Numbered from the stretch's first letter, positions 41,938-51,538 are shown. The stretch: DNA of 64,000 nt from Terriglobia bacterium (GCA_020073265.1 JAIQFN010000028.1:1-64000); one strand, 5' to 3'. The notes: generated from the sequence alone by a model not told the origin. Program-made: numbers and translations.

Positions 41938-42930
41938 ATGCTCAGCGCGCGCATTCCCATTCTGCTCACGGCCTGCGGGCTGATCCTCGGCCCGGCGCGC
42001 GCGCAAGACACCTTGCCGGCCGAACAGATCCACGTCGGCGACGCGACCGTTGAAGTGACCTTCGCGCCGGGCAAAGTGGACCTTCCCATGCCGAGCATCC
42101 GGACCTGGATCACCAATGCAGCCGATGCGGTGGCGGAATATTTTGGAAAATTTCCGGTGCCCCACGCACGCATCCTATTGCGGCCGGCCGAGGGACGAAG
42201 CGGCGTCTTCAACGGCACCACCTGGGGCAATATGCGATCCTCGGGGCCGTTCACCCGAATCTCGCTCGGCCAGCTCACCGACCAGCAGGACCTGGACACC
42301 GACTGGATGATGACGCACGAAATGGTTCACATGGCGTTCCCGAACGTCACGGGCGACGATCGGGAGCACCACTGGATCGAAGAAGGCATGGCGACTTACA
42401 TCGAGCCGATCGCGCGCGCTCAAATCGGCCAGCTCAAGGTAGACAAGGTCTGGGGCGACATGGCTCGCTACATGCCGCAAGGCCTTCCGCGCGACGGCGA
42501 CCAGGGTCTGGATCACACCCACACCTGGGGACGCACCTATTGGGGCGGCGCGCTGTTCTGGCTGCTGGCGGATGTTCAAATCCGCGAGCGCACCAATAAC
42601 CGGAAGGGACTGCAAGACGCCATGCGCGGCATCCTGGAAGCCGGCGGCAGTATCGAACAGGACTGGCCCATCGAGCGCATCCTGGAGACCGGCGACAAGG
42701 CTACCGGAAGCACCGTCCTGATGGACCTCTACAACCAGATGAAGGCCACTGCGGTGGAGACCGATCTGGGCGACCTATGGCGGCGGCTGGGCGTTGAACT
42801 GAACGGAGGCGTGGTGAAATACAACGACCGCGCGCCGCTGGCCAAGGTCCGCAAAGCGATCACGGTGCCGTGGAAGGACAGCGGGCGCAAGAAGGTGGCA
42901 ACCGCGGCGGCCAGGCACCCGCGCGGCTGA
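41938..42930 (+). CDS. secreted gluzincin-type zinc metallopeptidase
   Basis: 330 residues with a signal peptide ending ARAQ at about residue 23. The metal site is HEMVH (about 127-131) in DTDWMMTHEMVHMAFPN, followed 18 residues later by HHWIEEGMATYIEP, whose Glu is the third ligand of the HExxH-x-E (gluzincin) arrangement. The rest resembles the peptidase M1/M61-like catalytic fold, without the full M1 N-terminal domain. It is exported and probably acts in the periplasm or outside. The C-terminus ends with basic residues (DSGRKKVATAAARHPRG). Convergent with the response regulator genes. Exact family and substrate unknown. Confidence 0.78.
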   Translation: MLSARIPILLTACGLILGPARAQDTLPAEQIHVGDATVEVTFAPGKVDLPMPSIRTWITNAADAVAEYFGKFPVPHARILLRPAEGRSGVFNGTTWGNMRSSGPFTRISLGQLTDQQDLDTDWMMTHEMVHMAFPNVTGDDREHHWIEEGMATYIEPIARAQIGQLKVDKVWGDMARYMPQGLPRDGDQGLDHTHTWGRTYWGGALFWLLADVQIRERTNNRKGLQDAMRGILEAGGSIEQDWPIERILETGDKATGSTVLMDLYNQMKATAVETDLGDLWRRLGVELNGGVVKYNDRAPLAKVRKAITVPWKDSGRKKVATAAARHPRG

Positions 42931-42931
42931 G

Positions 42932-43306
42932 CTAAGCAGCCGAGGCGCCGATCAACTCTTCCAGCTTGAGCAGCACCGCGGCCGGCGAGTAGGGTTTGCA
43001 GAAATACGCGCTGGCGCCCAGCCCGGCGATGTGCGCCTGGATGCGAGGGTCGCTATCGCCGCTGATCACCACGATGGGGAGCGAGGACCGCCGGGAGCGC
43101 ACGGCTTGGATCAGCGCCAGGCCATCCATGCTTGGCAGATGCAGGTCCGTCACCAGCGCCGAAACGTCGTTCGCCGCCAGCCATTGCAGGGCCTCCTCGG
43201 CGCTGCCGACGGAACGCACCGCCAGGTTGGGAACCTTCATCAGCGCGATCTCCAGCGTGTCGCTGCAGATTTCGGCATCTTCGACGATCAGAACGTTGCG
43301 GGTCAT
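42932..43306 (-). CDS. single-domain response regulator
   Basis: 124 residues: a receiver domain only, from the ATG at 43306 (MTRNVLIVEDAEICSDTLEI). Acidic pair ED near residue 9-10, phospho-Asp in VTDLHLPSMDG (about 52-62), and Lys in CKPYSPA (about 105). No output domain, like CheY or Spo0F. It starts 7 bp after the OmpR-type regulator gene, so both come from one transcript. It could relay phosphate between a hybrid kinase and other proteins. The two hybrid kinases in the window lie elsewhere and no kinase is adjacent. Confidence 0.88.
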   Translation of the reverse strand: MTRNVLIVEDAEICSDTLEIALMKVPNLAVRSVGSAEEALQWLAANDVSALVTDLHLPSMDGLALIQAVRSRRSSLPIVVISGDSDPRIQAHIAGLGASAYFCKPYSPAAVLLKLEELIGASAA

Positions 43307-43313
43307 AGCGCGC

Positions 43314-43988
43314 CTAGGGCAGAAACCGGTAGCCGACTCCATGCACCGTCAGGAAGTGCCGCGGCCGGGCGGTGTCGGGCTCCAGCTTCTGGCGCAATCG
43401 GACGACGTGCGCATCCACGGTGCGGGTGTGCGGCAGCCAGTCGTAACCCCACACGGAGTTGAGAATCATTTCGCGCGTAAGGGGACGGTCGGCGTTCTGC
43501 AGAAAGTAGGTGAGCAGGTTGTACTCGGCTCGGGTGAGCTTCAGCTCTTCACCGGCTTTTTTGACGACGCGGCGCGTGAGGTCCACTTCCACATCGGAAA
43601 ATTCGAGCAGCCGGCCAGCCTCGGGAGACGTGCGCCGCAGCACGGCCCGGATACGCGCCAGCAATTCGCGCGCGCCGAACGGCTTCACGACGTAGTCGTC
43701 GGCCCCGATCTCGAGCAACTGCACTTTGTCCATTTCACCGCTCACGGCGCTCAGCACGATCAGCGGCGTGGTCATTCCAGTGGCGCGGAGTTGCTTGCAG
43801 ACCTCCAGTCCGCTCAGGCCGGGCATGCGCAGATCCACCAGGATCACTCGCGGCTTCAATGCCAGGGCCTGCTTGACACCGGCGGAGCCATCTCCGGCCA
43901 ACACCGCGTGGTAGCCTTCCTGCTCCAGCATGACGCCGATGGTGTCGCGCAAGCTGCAATCGTCGTCGATGACCAGGACTGTTTGCAT
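43314..43988 (-). CDS. OmpR/PhoB-family response regulator
   Basis: 224 residues from the ATG at 43988. Receiver domain: DDD near residues 7-9, phospho-Asp in ILVDLRMPGLSG (about 50), Lys in VVKPFGARELLARI. Winged-helix DNA-binding domain: LKLTRAEYNLLTYFLQNADRPLTREMILNSVWGYDW, quoted here by its ends LKLTRAEYNLL and MILNSVWGYDW, then TVDAHVVRLRQKLEPD and VHGVGYRF. It regulates genes in response to an unknown kinase. The usual adjacent kinase gene is missing; a single-receiver gene follows instead. Confidence 0.92.
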   Translation of the reverse strand: MQTVLVIDDDCSLRDTIGVMLEQEGYHAVLAGDGSAGVKQALALKPRVILVDLRMPGLSGLEVCKQLRATGMTTPLIVLSAVSGEMDKVQLLEIGADDYVVKPFGARELLARIRAVLRRTSPEAGRLLEFSDVEVDLTRRVVKKAGEELKLTRAEYNLLTYFLQNADRPLTREMILNSVWGYDWLPHTRTVDAHVVRLRQKLEPDTARPRHFLTVHGVGYRFLP

Positions 43989-44198
43989 ACCGATGCTATC
44001 GCGATTGTAACCGAGTTCCGCCGCCGCATCTGTCAATTTGAAAAACACGCGGCCGGTTTTTACAAGAGTTTTACAAGTCGGCAACGAGCGGGCCTGCAAT
44101 CGCTCCGTTGCCCAGCAGTGCTACTATTCGGGATCGCCCTGTTCTGGTTTTGCGCAGGATATTTCGCGAACGAGGACAGGAGAATTCGTGTCCTTGTG

Positions 44199-45317
44199 AT
44201 GCCCCGGCGCGTGTTACTCATGGCGCGCGAACTCGACCTGGGAGGGAGCGAGCGGCAGTTGACCGTGATCGCCAAGGCCCTGGATCGCTCACGGTTCGAA
44301 GCGCTGGTCGGATGCTTCCGTCCGGCCGGATTGCGCGGCCAGGAACTCTCGGCGGCCGGCGTCGGGATCGCGCACTTTCCGGTGTACTCGTTCGCTTCTC
44401 CCGCGGCCGCATCCGGCGCGTGGAAATTGGCGCGCTTCATTCGCAGCCGCGGGATCGATCTGGTGCACACCTTCGACTATCCGCTCACGGCCTTCGCGAT
44501 TCCGGTTGGACACTTTTTCACGCGGGCCATTGTGGTGTCGAGCCAGCGCGCGCACCGTGGATTGATCCCGTCCGGCTACCGTACGCTGGTCCGCGCGACG
44601 GACCGGCTGGCCGACGCTATCGTGGTGAACTGCGAGTTCCTCCGGCGGCACTTGGAGCAGGACGAAGGCGTGGCGAGTTCGCGGATTCGGCTGTGCTACA
44701 ACGGCATCGATCTGGATGAGTTCCAGAGTGGCGATAGTTCGCGGCCAGCGGAGCTTCCGGCAGATGCGCTGGTGATCGGCGTGGTTTGCGCGTTGAGGCC
44801 GGAGAAGGACTTGCCGTCGCTGCTCAAAGCGTTCGCATGCGTCCGGCGCGCGCGAGCGGGGCTGAAGCTGGCCATCGTAGGCGGTGGACCGCTGCTGGCG
44901 GCGCTGAAATCGCAGGCGCGCGAACTCGCCATCGTTGACGAATGCGTGTTTGCGCCCGCCACGGATCGCGTAGCCGACTGGCTGCGCGCCATCGACATCT
45001 TCGTGCTGCCGTCGCGCTCGGAAGCCTTGTCGAATTCGCTGATGGAAGCCATGGCCTGCGGCTGTTGCGCGGCGGCCTCCAATGTCGGGGGTAACCCGGA
45101 GCTGGTCCGCAACGGCGAAACTGGGCTGCTGTTCGAGGCCGGCGACGTGGCGGACTTGAGCGCGCGCCTGGAGCTTCTGATCGGGAACGATTCGCTGCGC
45201 AGACGGCTGGCGACAGCCGGAGTCCAGTGGATCCGCGAGCGCTTCTCGGTTCGCTCGGCCGCCCAGCGCATGGGAGAGATCTACGGCGAATTGCTGGAGC
45301 GCCGGGCCGGCGGATGA
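44199..45317 (+). CDS. GT4 glycosyltransferase
   Basis: 372 residues from the ATG at 44199; the open frame extends far upstream but there it is antisense to the response regulators. A GTG one codon upstream is also possible, and AGGAGA lies at 44178-44183. N-terminus VLLMARELDLGGSERQLTVIA has the GGSERQ acceptor-domain motif of GT4. The donor domain has VVCALRPEKDLPSLLKAF, LAIVGGGPLL and DIFVLPSRSEALSNSLMEAMACGC with E-x7-E. It should transfer a sugar from an NDP-sugar in the cytoplasm, for surface polysaccharide. The end overlaps the convergent rluB-type gene by 37 bp. Confidence 0.87.
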   Translation: MPRRVLLMARELDLGGSERQLTVIAKALDRSRFEALVGCFRPAGLRGQELSAAGVGIAHFPVYSFASPAAASGAWKLARFIRSRGIDLVHTFDYPLTAFAIPVGHFFTRAIVVSSQRAHRGLIPSGYRTLVRATDRLADAIVVNCEFLRRHLEQDEGVASSRIRLCYNGIDLDEFQSGDSSRPAELPADALVIGVVCALRPEKDLPSLLKAFACVRRARAGLKLAIVGGGPLLAALKSQARELAIVDECVFAPATDRVADWLRAIDIFVLPSRSEALSNSLMEAMACGCCAAASNVGGNPELVRNGETGLLFEAGDVADLSARLELLIGNDSLRRRLATAGVQWIRERFSVRSAAQRMGEIYGELLERRAGG

Positions 45318-46072
45318 CCCGCAGCCTGGGAGCGTCCGCCCGCCCGCTGAATCAGCTCGACCTCAGCGCGAGTGAGCTCGCGAAACTTGCCGATGGGCAG
45401 ATCGCCGATGCGCAGCCCGCCAATCTCGGTCCGCACCAGCTTGAGCACCTTGCTGCCGACGGCTTCGAGCATGCGGCGCACCTGGCGATTGCGTCCTTCG
45501 CGAATAGTGATTTCCAGGAATGAATAGCGCGCTGAGTCGCGCACGCGCTCGACCAGAGCCGGCTGCGTGAGACCATCGCTCAACATCACGCCCGCGCGCA
45601 ACTGATCGAGCTGCGCGTCAGCGAGCAGCGTCGCAGTCTTCACCAGGTAAGTCTTCGGAACCTTGTAATCCGGATTGGTGACGCGCTCGGCGAAGCGGGT
45701 GTCGTTGGTGAGCAGCAGCAGGCCGCTGGAGTCGAGATCGAGCCGTCCCACCGGAACCACCCAACGGCCGGCGTCCTGGATCAGATCGTACACGGTGGGG
45801 CGCCCGCCCGGATCTTTGTAGGTGGTCAGGAAACCCTTGGGCTTGTAAAGCAGCAGGTAGATTTTCCTGGCGGCCTGGATGGACTTGCCGTCCAGCGTTA
45901 CCTGGTCGCGTTCCAGGTCGACCCAGTGATCCGGCGTCTGGATGAGCCGGCCGTTCACCTTGACTCGGCCGGCGCCGATCCACTGGCGTGCGTCGGTGCG
46001 CGATCCCAGGCCGGCTTTCGACAAAACGCGCTCCAGAGTCTTCAGCGGGCGCTTGCCGGGCTTGGGCTTCAC
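45281..46072 (-). CDS. RluB/RsuA-type rRNA pseudouridine synthase
   Basis: 263 residues. N-terminal S4 RNA-binding domain LERVLSKAGLGSRTDARQWI (about 13-32) with VKVNG. The catalytic domain has YLLLYKPKGFLTTYKDP, then VVPVGRLDLDSSGLLLLTND with the catalytic Asp (GRLDxxSxGLLLLT), KVPKTYLVKT, and REGRNRQVRRMLEAVG. RluB makes pseudouridine 2605 in 23S rRNA; RluE, RluF and RsuA relatives modify other sites, so the target is not certain. The last residues (QRAGGRSQAAGHPPARRSSNSP) lie in the overlap with the convergent glycosyltransferase gene. Confidence 0.9.
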   Translation of the reverse strand: MKPKPGKRPLKTLERVLSKAGLGSRTDARQWIGAGRVKVNGRLIQTPDHWVDLERDQVTLDGKSIQAARKIYLLLYKPKGFLTTYKDPGGRPTVYDLIQDAGRWVVPVGRLDLDSSGLLLLTNDTRFAERVTNPDYKVPKTYLVKTATLLADAQLDQLRAGVMLSDGLTQPALVERVRDSARYSFLEITIREGRNRQVRRMLEAVGSKVLKLVRTEIGGLRIGDLPIGKFRELTRAEVELIQRAGGRSQAAGHPPARRSSNSP

Positions 46073-46120
46073 TGCAGCCAGCCTAGCAGGCCGAAGCAGG
46101 CGGGAGCGGAGCAGCTTGTC

Positions 46121-49100
46121 CTATCGCTTGGTCAGCCGGCGGACTTCAGTCAAGATCGTGTCGGGCTCGAACGGCTTGCGAAAAAGTGCGTCAGCGCCCA
46201 GCTTCCTGGCGAGCTCCAGATAAGCTCCTCCGAAAGCTCCCGAGATGGCGACCAGGCGGATGTCGGGCCAGTTCCTGTGAATGACGTGAATCGTCTCCAG
46301 GCCTTCCTGCTCCGGCATCACCAGGTCGGTGATCACCAGGTCGAAGGCCGTTTCCTCACAGCGCGCCTGGGCTTCTTTTCCATTGGATGCTTGCAGGACG
46401 CTGAAACCGTCGGCCTCCAGGAGAGTCGCGAGGAACGACCGGACTTGCGCATCGTCATCGACAATCAGGATCCTGCGGACGACCTGGTCGCGCGCCGCTA
46501 CCTCGCCGCCACACGCCAGGACTTCGCCGACCTTGGCGAGCAGCTCGTCGGGGCGGAACGGCTTGGACAGGAAATTCAGACCGGGGTCGAGGATACCATG
46601 GCGCATCATGGCATTCTCCGTGTATCCGGACATGTACAAGACCTTGATTTCGGGACGCGTGGCAGCCAGCCGGTCGGCCAACTCCTGTCCGTTCATGCCG
46701 CTCATGATGACATCGGTAAGTACCAGGTCCACCGTGGACAGAACGTTGCCCGACGCAAGGGCTTCCTCGGCACTGCGCGCCTCCGTAACTTTGTAGCCGT
46801 GCTCCCGCAGCACCTCGCTCGCCAGGTTCCGGATGCCTGGATCGTCTTCCACGACCAGAATCATTTCGCCCGCAGCCAAGCCGGCTGGCTGGATTCGAGA
46901 ATCCAAGACGGTTCCTGCTTCCTCCACTGACGGCAGGTAAATCTTGAACGTCGTGCCGACAGTGATCTCGCTATAGACTGAAATCGCGCCACCGCTCTGT
47001 TTGACGCTGCCCAGCACGGTGGAGAGTCCCAGGCCGGTGCCCATGCCAGGCTCCTTGGTGGTGAAAAAAGGCTCAAAGATTCTGGACTTGGTCTGCTCAT
47101 CCATGCCGCAGCCCGTATCGCTGACCGTGAGAACAGCGTAAGCGCCCGGCTCGAGGGACCGCAGCCTGGCTGCGCCGGGATCCAGATCCTGGCGACTGGT
47201 CTCGATCAGGATCTCGCCGCCTTGCCGCATTGCGTCCCGGGCATTGATGACCAGATTCATGAGCGCCTGTTCCATCTGGCCTGGATCGGCCTTGACGTTT
47301 CCGGCGGCGGGATCGAGCACGGCCGCCAGCCGGATATCTTCGCCGATCAGCCGGCGTAGCATGGATTCGGTGTCGCGGATGAGATGGTTCAGCGAGAACA
47401 CGCGGGGGTGCTGCACCTGCTTGCGGCTGAAGGCCAGCAGCTTCTGGGTCAACGCGGCCGCTCGCTCGCCCGCTTTGCGGATCTCGACGATGTTCTTGCT
47501 CAGCGGATCGGACGTGGAGACTTTGCGTTCCAACATGCTGCTGTAGCCCAGAATCACGGTGAGCAGATTGTTGAAATCGTGCGCGATTCCGCCGGCCAGG
47601 CGGCCCACCGCCTCCATCTTCTGAGACTGGCGGAGCTGTTCCTCCAGCTTCTTGCTCTCGGTGACATCGGTGAACATGCACAGGGAACCCGCGAATGTCC
47701 CCTCGTCATCCTGGAGCGGGCTGGCGGAAGTGTTGACCCAAAGCACCGATCCATCCTCGCGGCGGAGACGCTTTTCAAAGGATTCGCTCACGCCTCGTCG
47801 TCTGGTCTCGAAGTGCCGGCGGCGATCCTCTTGATCCTCTTCAAAGTGAATTTCGGGACACTGCAGGTCGGCGCCATGTTCGTAACCCAACATGCCGGCG
47901 AACCGCGGGTTGTAGTAAGTGATGCCGCAGCCGGCATCGCACATGCAGATCCCCTCGTGGGTGTTCTCCACGATGCTGCGGTAGCGTTGCTCGCCGCGGC
48001 GGAGATCGGTCTCGGCCCGGAGACGCTCGGTAATATCTTCGATGAGGTAAACGATTTCGGCCGGCGACCCAGCGGCATCACGGACCACCGAAACGCTGAT
48101 GCGCGCCCACAAGGTCTCGCCGCTGTTACGAAGAAAGCGTTCCATGCCGACAAAGCCGGAAATCTCCCGGCGCAACAGTTGTCCCAGTACCTGCGCATCG
48201 CGGGCCAGGTCGCTCGGGTGGGCGAGTTGCTGATAGGACGCTCCCAGCAGTTCTTCTTCACCCCGTGCCACCATCTCGCAGAACGCGCGATTCACCTCCA
48301 GAAAGCGGCCATCCAGGTCCGTGATGAACAGGCCGGCCGCGGCATTGGCGAACGCACCGCGAAAACGTTCCTCGCTCACGCGCAGCCGTTCCTCCGCCTG
48401 CTTTCGCTTGCTGATGTCCTTGAACGAAACCACGCTGCCCTCGATGTTTCCGTTTTGCACAATAGGACACGAGGCGTACTCGGCCACAAAAGATGAGCCA
48501 TCCGGGCGCCACAGCACCTCGTTGTCGACACGCACGCTTTCCCCTTTTCGGAAAGCGTCGAAGATCGGGGAATCCTCGTCCGGATACGGTGAGCCATCCG
48601 CCCGGAAGGATTGGACCAGGTGGTGCATGTTGCGGCCCAGGCACTCTTCCGGTTCGTATCCCAGCATGGCGGCCGCGGCGCGATTGATGAAGGTGCAGCG
48701 TCCAGCAATGTCCAGACCGTAAATGCCTTCGTCGACCGAGTCGAGCATGGCCACCCGCTCGATCAGCAGCCGGTCCCGCTCGCGTTGGGCCTGCTTGCGT
48801 TGGGTCAAATCCACGACAAAGCACACCGCGTCCCGACCTTCCTCCGTATCCTGTAAAGCCGCAATCCCGAGGAGTACTGGAACGCGGGCGCCGTCCTTGC
48901 GGATGTACTCTTTTTGGAACGCGGGCGCGACGCCGGTGGCTCTTACGTGCTCGGTGACCTGCCGATCCGCGTCCAACCACTCCGGTGGAGTCAGGTTGAT
49001 CCAGGTCAATCCGCCGGCTTCCAGCTCAGCACGGGAGTAACCGACGATACGCAGGAATTCGTCGTTGGCCTCGACGATCCTGCCGTCGGCTGCCGCCACC

Positions 49101-49192
49101 ATGATGCCGACGACATTGGAGTCGGCCAGCAGTTGGATAGAGGTGCGAACTTGCGAAGCCGGAGCATCCGGTGGCGCGTGGTGGGTGGCCAT
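46121..49192 (-). CDS. multi-PAS hybrid histidine kinase with two receivers
   Basis: 1023 residues, no membrane segment. Four PAS domains in about 10-520 (IKDISKRKQAEERL, LIEDITERLRAETD and similar linkers mark their ends). The kinase core has His538 in AGGIAHDFNNLLTVILGYSS, then NLVINARDAMRQGG and GMGTGLGLSTVLG. Two C-terminal receivers follow, with phospho-Asp in VDLVLTDVIMSGMNG and FDLVITDLVMPEQEG, and Lys in SKPFRPDELL and RKPFEPDTIL. It is a cytoplasmic multi-input sensor whose phosphate moves through the receivers. No dedicated output protein is adjacent. It diverges from hutI over about 100 bp. Confidence 0.93.
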   Translation of the reverse strand: MATHHAPPDAPASQVRTSIQLLADSNVVGIMVAAADGRIVEANDEFLRIVGYSRAELEAGGLTWINLTPPEWLDADRQVTEHVRATGVAPAFQKEYIRKDGARVPVLLGIAALQDTEEGRDAVCFVVDLTQRKQAQRERDRLLIERVAMLDSVDEGIYGLDIAGRCTFINRAAAAMLGYEPEECLGRNMHHLVQSFRADGSPYPDEDSPIFDAFRKGESVRVDNEVLWRPDGSSFVAEYASCPIVQNGNIEGSVVSFKDISKRKQAEERLRVSEERFRGAFANAAAGLFITDLDGRFLEVNRAFCEMVARGEEELLGASYQQLAHPSDLARDAQVLGQLLRREISGFVGMERFLRNSGETLWARISVSVVRDAAGSPAEIVYLIEDITERLRAETDLRRGEQRYRSIVENTHEGICMCDAGCGITYYNPRFAGMLGYEHGADLQCPEIHFEEDQEDRRRHFETRRRGVSESFEKRLRREDGSVLWVNTSASPLQDDEGTFAGSLCMFTDVTESKKLEEQLRQSQKMEAVGRLAGGIAHDFNNLLTVILGYSSMLERKVSTSDPLSKNIVEIRKAGERAAALTQKLLAFSRKQVQHPRVFSLNHLIRDTESMLRRLIGEDIRLAAVLDPAAGNVKADPGQMEQALMNLVINARDAMRQGGEILIETSRQDLDPGAARLRSLEPGAYAVLTVSDTGCGMDEQTKSRIFEPFFTTKEPGMGTGLGLSTVLGSVKQSGGAISVYSEITVGTTFKIYLPSVEEAGTVLDSRIQPAGLAAGEMILVVEDDPGIRNLASEVLREHGYKVTEARSAEEALASGNVLSTVDLVLTDVIMSGMNGQELADRLAATRPEIKVLYMSGYTENAMMRHGILDPGLNFLSKPFRPDELLAKVGEVLACGGEVAARDQVVRRILIVDDDAQVRSFLATLLEADGFSVLQASNGKEAQARCEETAFDLVITDLVMPEQEGLETIHVIHRNWPDIRLVAISGAFGGAYLELARKLGADALFRKPFEPDTILTEVRRLTKR

Positions 49193-49295
49193 GACTTGAC
49201 TACTCCTGTTAGTTGACGGCGGAACTACTTTCTCTCAGCATTGGTGTAGCCTGGGAGAGGATCGGAATAGTCTTCCGGTATTTGCATCCCCAACA

Positions 49296-50570
49296 ATGCG
49301 TAAAGTCACGCTGGTCAGGGGAGCCCGGCAACTTCTCACGTTGCGTGGACCGAGCGGACCCCGCCGCGGGTCCGAGCTCAGGAATCTGGGGCTCATTCAA
49401 GATGGCGCGCTGTTGATTGTCGACGGCCTGGTCCAGGAAGTCGGACCCACCCGGCGGCTGGAGAACCTGGCGCTGGCTCGCGAGGCCGACGAGATTGACG
49501 CCAGCGGGTGCGTCGTCATGCCGGGATTCGTGGACAGCCACACGCACCTGGTGGGAGGGCAGGCCCGCATGGCGGACTACGAGATGCAGCTAGCCGGCGC
49601 CAGTCACGAGGAGATCGCGCAAGCCGGCGGGGGCGCCCTGGCGCTGGCCAGGTCCATTCAAGAGCTTTCGTTTCGCACCCTGGAGGCACTGGCGGTGAGG
49701 GCGCTCGAGGAAGCAGTCCGGCATGGCACCACGGCGCTCGAGGCCAAGTCCGGCTTTGGGCTCACCGACGCGGCCGAAATCAAAATCCTGCGCGTACACT
49801 CGGCGCTTCAGAAGCAGCCCGTCGCAGTGGTGTCGACTTTCCTGTGTGCGCGCGCGGCGACCGGCTATGAGGGCCGCGCGGATGACTACCTGGAGTGGAT
49901 CTGCGGCCACGTTCTGCCGCTGGTCAAACGCCGAAAGCTCGCCGAGTTCGTCGACATCCGCTGTGAGCAAGGCGCGTTCACCGTCGCGCAGGCGCGCCGC
50001 TATCTAACCGCTGCGCGCCGGCTTGGATTCGCGCTGAAGGTTCACAGCGGGCCGCGCTCCAACCCTGGAACCATACGGCTGGCGGTGGAGTTGGGCGCCA
50101 CCAGCGTGGACCATGTGATCGACCCGACGGACGAAGACATCGCGCTGCTGGCTGGATCGCAGAGCGTCGCGACGCTGCTGCCCGGGGCGGTGTTCTATCT
50201 CGGATCGCAGCGCTACGCGCCGGCCCGGCAGTTGATCGACAATGGCGTCGCAGTAGCTCTGGCCACCAACTATAATCCGGAGACCAGCCCGTCGCAGAAC
50301 ATGCAGATGATCATCGCGCTGGCCTGCAGGACCATGAACATGACGCCGGCCGAGGCCGTCACGGCGGCCACGCTCAACGCGGCGCATGCGCTCGGCCGGG
50401 CCTCCAGCATCGGCTCGCTCGAAACCGGCAAGAGCGCCGACCTGCTCATCCTCAGCGTTCCCGACTACCGCGAGATACCCTATCATTTTGGCGTCAATCT
50501 GGTGGACCTGGTGATGAAGAGCGGCAGCGTGCTGGTCGAAAGATCCGAGGTGCGGTGGCCGGCCAACTGA
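49296..50570 (+). CDS. hutI: imidazolonepropionase
   Basis: 424 residues, the usual length. Amidohydrolase metal motif VMPGFVDSHTHLVGGQARM (about 70-88), GGGALALARSIQEL, TALEAKSGFGLTDAAEIKIL, and LPGAVFYLGSQRYAPARQLID. It hydrolyses 4-imidazolone-5-propanoate to N-formimino-L-glutamate in histidine degradation. Two places differ from the most familiar HutI pattern: KVHSGPRSN where many have KxHADQ, and ALATNYNPETSP where many have ATDxNPG. Both deserve a structural look. The next gene is glutamate formimidoyltransferase, whose GTG start lies inside this gene's end. hutH and hutU are not in the window. Confidence 0.9.
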   Translation: MRKVTLVRGARQLLTLRGPSGPRRGSELRNLGLIQDGALLIVDGLVQEVGPTRRLENLALAREADEIDASGCVVMPGFVDSHTHLVGGQARMADYEMQLAGASHEEIAQAGGGALALARSIQELSFRTLEALAVRALEEAVRHGTTALEAKSGFGLTDAAEIKILRVHSALQKQPVAVVSTFLCARAATGYEGRADDYLEWICGHVLPLVKRRKLAEFVDIRCEQGAFTVAQARRYLTAARRLGFALKVHSGPRSNPGTIRLAVELGATSVDHVIDPTDEDIALLAGSQSVATLLPGAVFYLGSQRYAPARQLIDNGVAVALATNYNPETSPSQNMQMIIALACRTMNMTPAEAVTAATLNAAHALGRASSIGSLETGKSADLLILSVPDYREIPYHFGVNLVDLVMKSGSVLVERSEVRWPAN

Positions 50571-51439
50571 TCGAGTGCGTTCCCAACTTTTCCGAAGGCC
50601 GCGATCCGGCCATCGTGCAGGCCATTGTAGCGGCCATCGCTTCCGTCGACGGCGTGCGCTTGCTGCGTTGGGAAATGGATGCGGATCACAACCGCTCCGT
50701 GGTCACGTTCGCGGGCGCGCCCGAGCGAGTGGCGGAAGGAGCCTTGGCGGGCATCCGGGCGGCCGCCGAGCGCATCGATCTGCGGCGTCACAGCGGCGTT
50801 CATCCCAGGATCGGCGCCGCCGACGTGGTGCCGTTTGTGCCCTTGCATGGCGCCAGCATGGCTGACTGTGTCGCGATCGCCCGCCGGACCGGCGAACGAG
50901 TCTGGAACGAGCTGGGCGTGCCGGTCTACTTCTATGAAGCCGCGGCGTCGAGCCCGGAGCGGAGGCCGCTCGAGAACATTCGCCGTGGCGGATTCGAGCA
51001 TCCCGCGCTGGCGCCGGACCTGGGCGGACCAGCGCTGCATCCCAGCGCGGGGGCGTGCGTCATAGGCGCGCGCAAGCTGCTCATCGCGATGAACGTCAAC
51101 CTGCAGACCACCGATCTGGCCATTGCCAGAAGCATCGCGCGCAAGATTCGAGCTTCTTCCGGCGGACTGCCGGGGCTGAAAGCCATCGGCGTGACGCTCG
51201 CCAGCCGCAGCATGGTGCAAGTCTCGATGAACCTCACCGATTTCGAACAGACCGGGATCGATCAAGCGTTGGGGGCCGTGCGGAGGGAGGCGGCAGCGCA
51301 CAACGTCGCGATCGCGGGAGTGCAATACGTCGGCCTGCTTCCGAAAAAGGCCGTGGAGGCCGCTGCGGCCCGCGATCCAGAGTGGGCCGGCTTCGATCCC
51401 CAGTTGATCCTCGAAGACCGCCTGGAGGGAATCCGATGA
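50555..51439 (+). CDS. ftcD: glutamate formimidoyltransferase
   Basis: 294 residues from a GTG start overlapping the end of hutI by 16 bp. Starts LIECVPNFSEGRDPAIVQAI, has WEMDADHNRSVVTFAG, RRHSGVHPRIGAADVVPFVP, and the C-terminal VSMNLTDFEQTGIDQA. This is the formyltransferase half of bifunctional FTCD; the cyclodeaminase half is absent, as in many bacteria. It moves the formimino group from N-formimino-glutamate to tetrahydrofolate, giving glutamate and 5-formimino-THF, the step right after HutI. So these two genes form a histidine-degradation operon. Confidence 0.92.
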   Translation: MAGQLIECVPNFSEGRDPAIVQAIVAAIASVDGVRLLRWEMDADHNRSVVTFAGAPERVAEGALAGIRAAAERIDLRRHSGVHPRIGAADVVPFVPLHGASMADCVAIARRTGERVWNELGVPVYFYEAAASSPERRPLENIRRGGFEHPALAPDLGGPALHPSAGACVIGARKLLIAMNVNLQTTDLAIARSIARKIRASSGGLPGLKAIGVTLASRSMVQVSMNLTDFEQTGIDQALGAVRREAAAHNVAIAGVQYVGLLPKKAVEAAAARDPEWAGFDPQLILEDRLEGIR

Positions 51440-51538
51440 AGCGGCGGTCGCGAGGCGATCACTGCCTCAATTTCGAGCTGGCGATCTGGAGCCTAATTCA
51501 GGCCTCTGGCGCCACAAAAGCTACACTATAGAGTAGGT

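Noticed and set aside
42996-44198. A long N-terminal extension of the GT4 gene at 44199
   Set aside because: Antisense to two genuine response regulator genes; the GT4 N-terminus begins at 44199.
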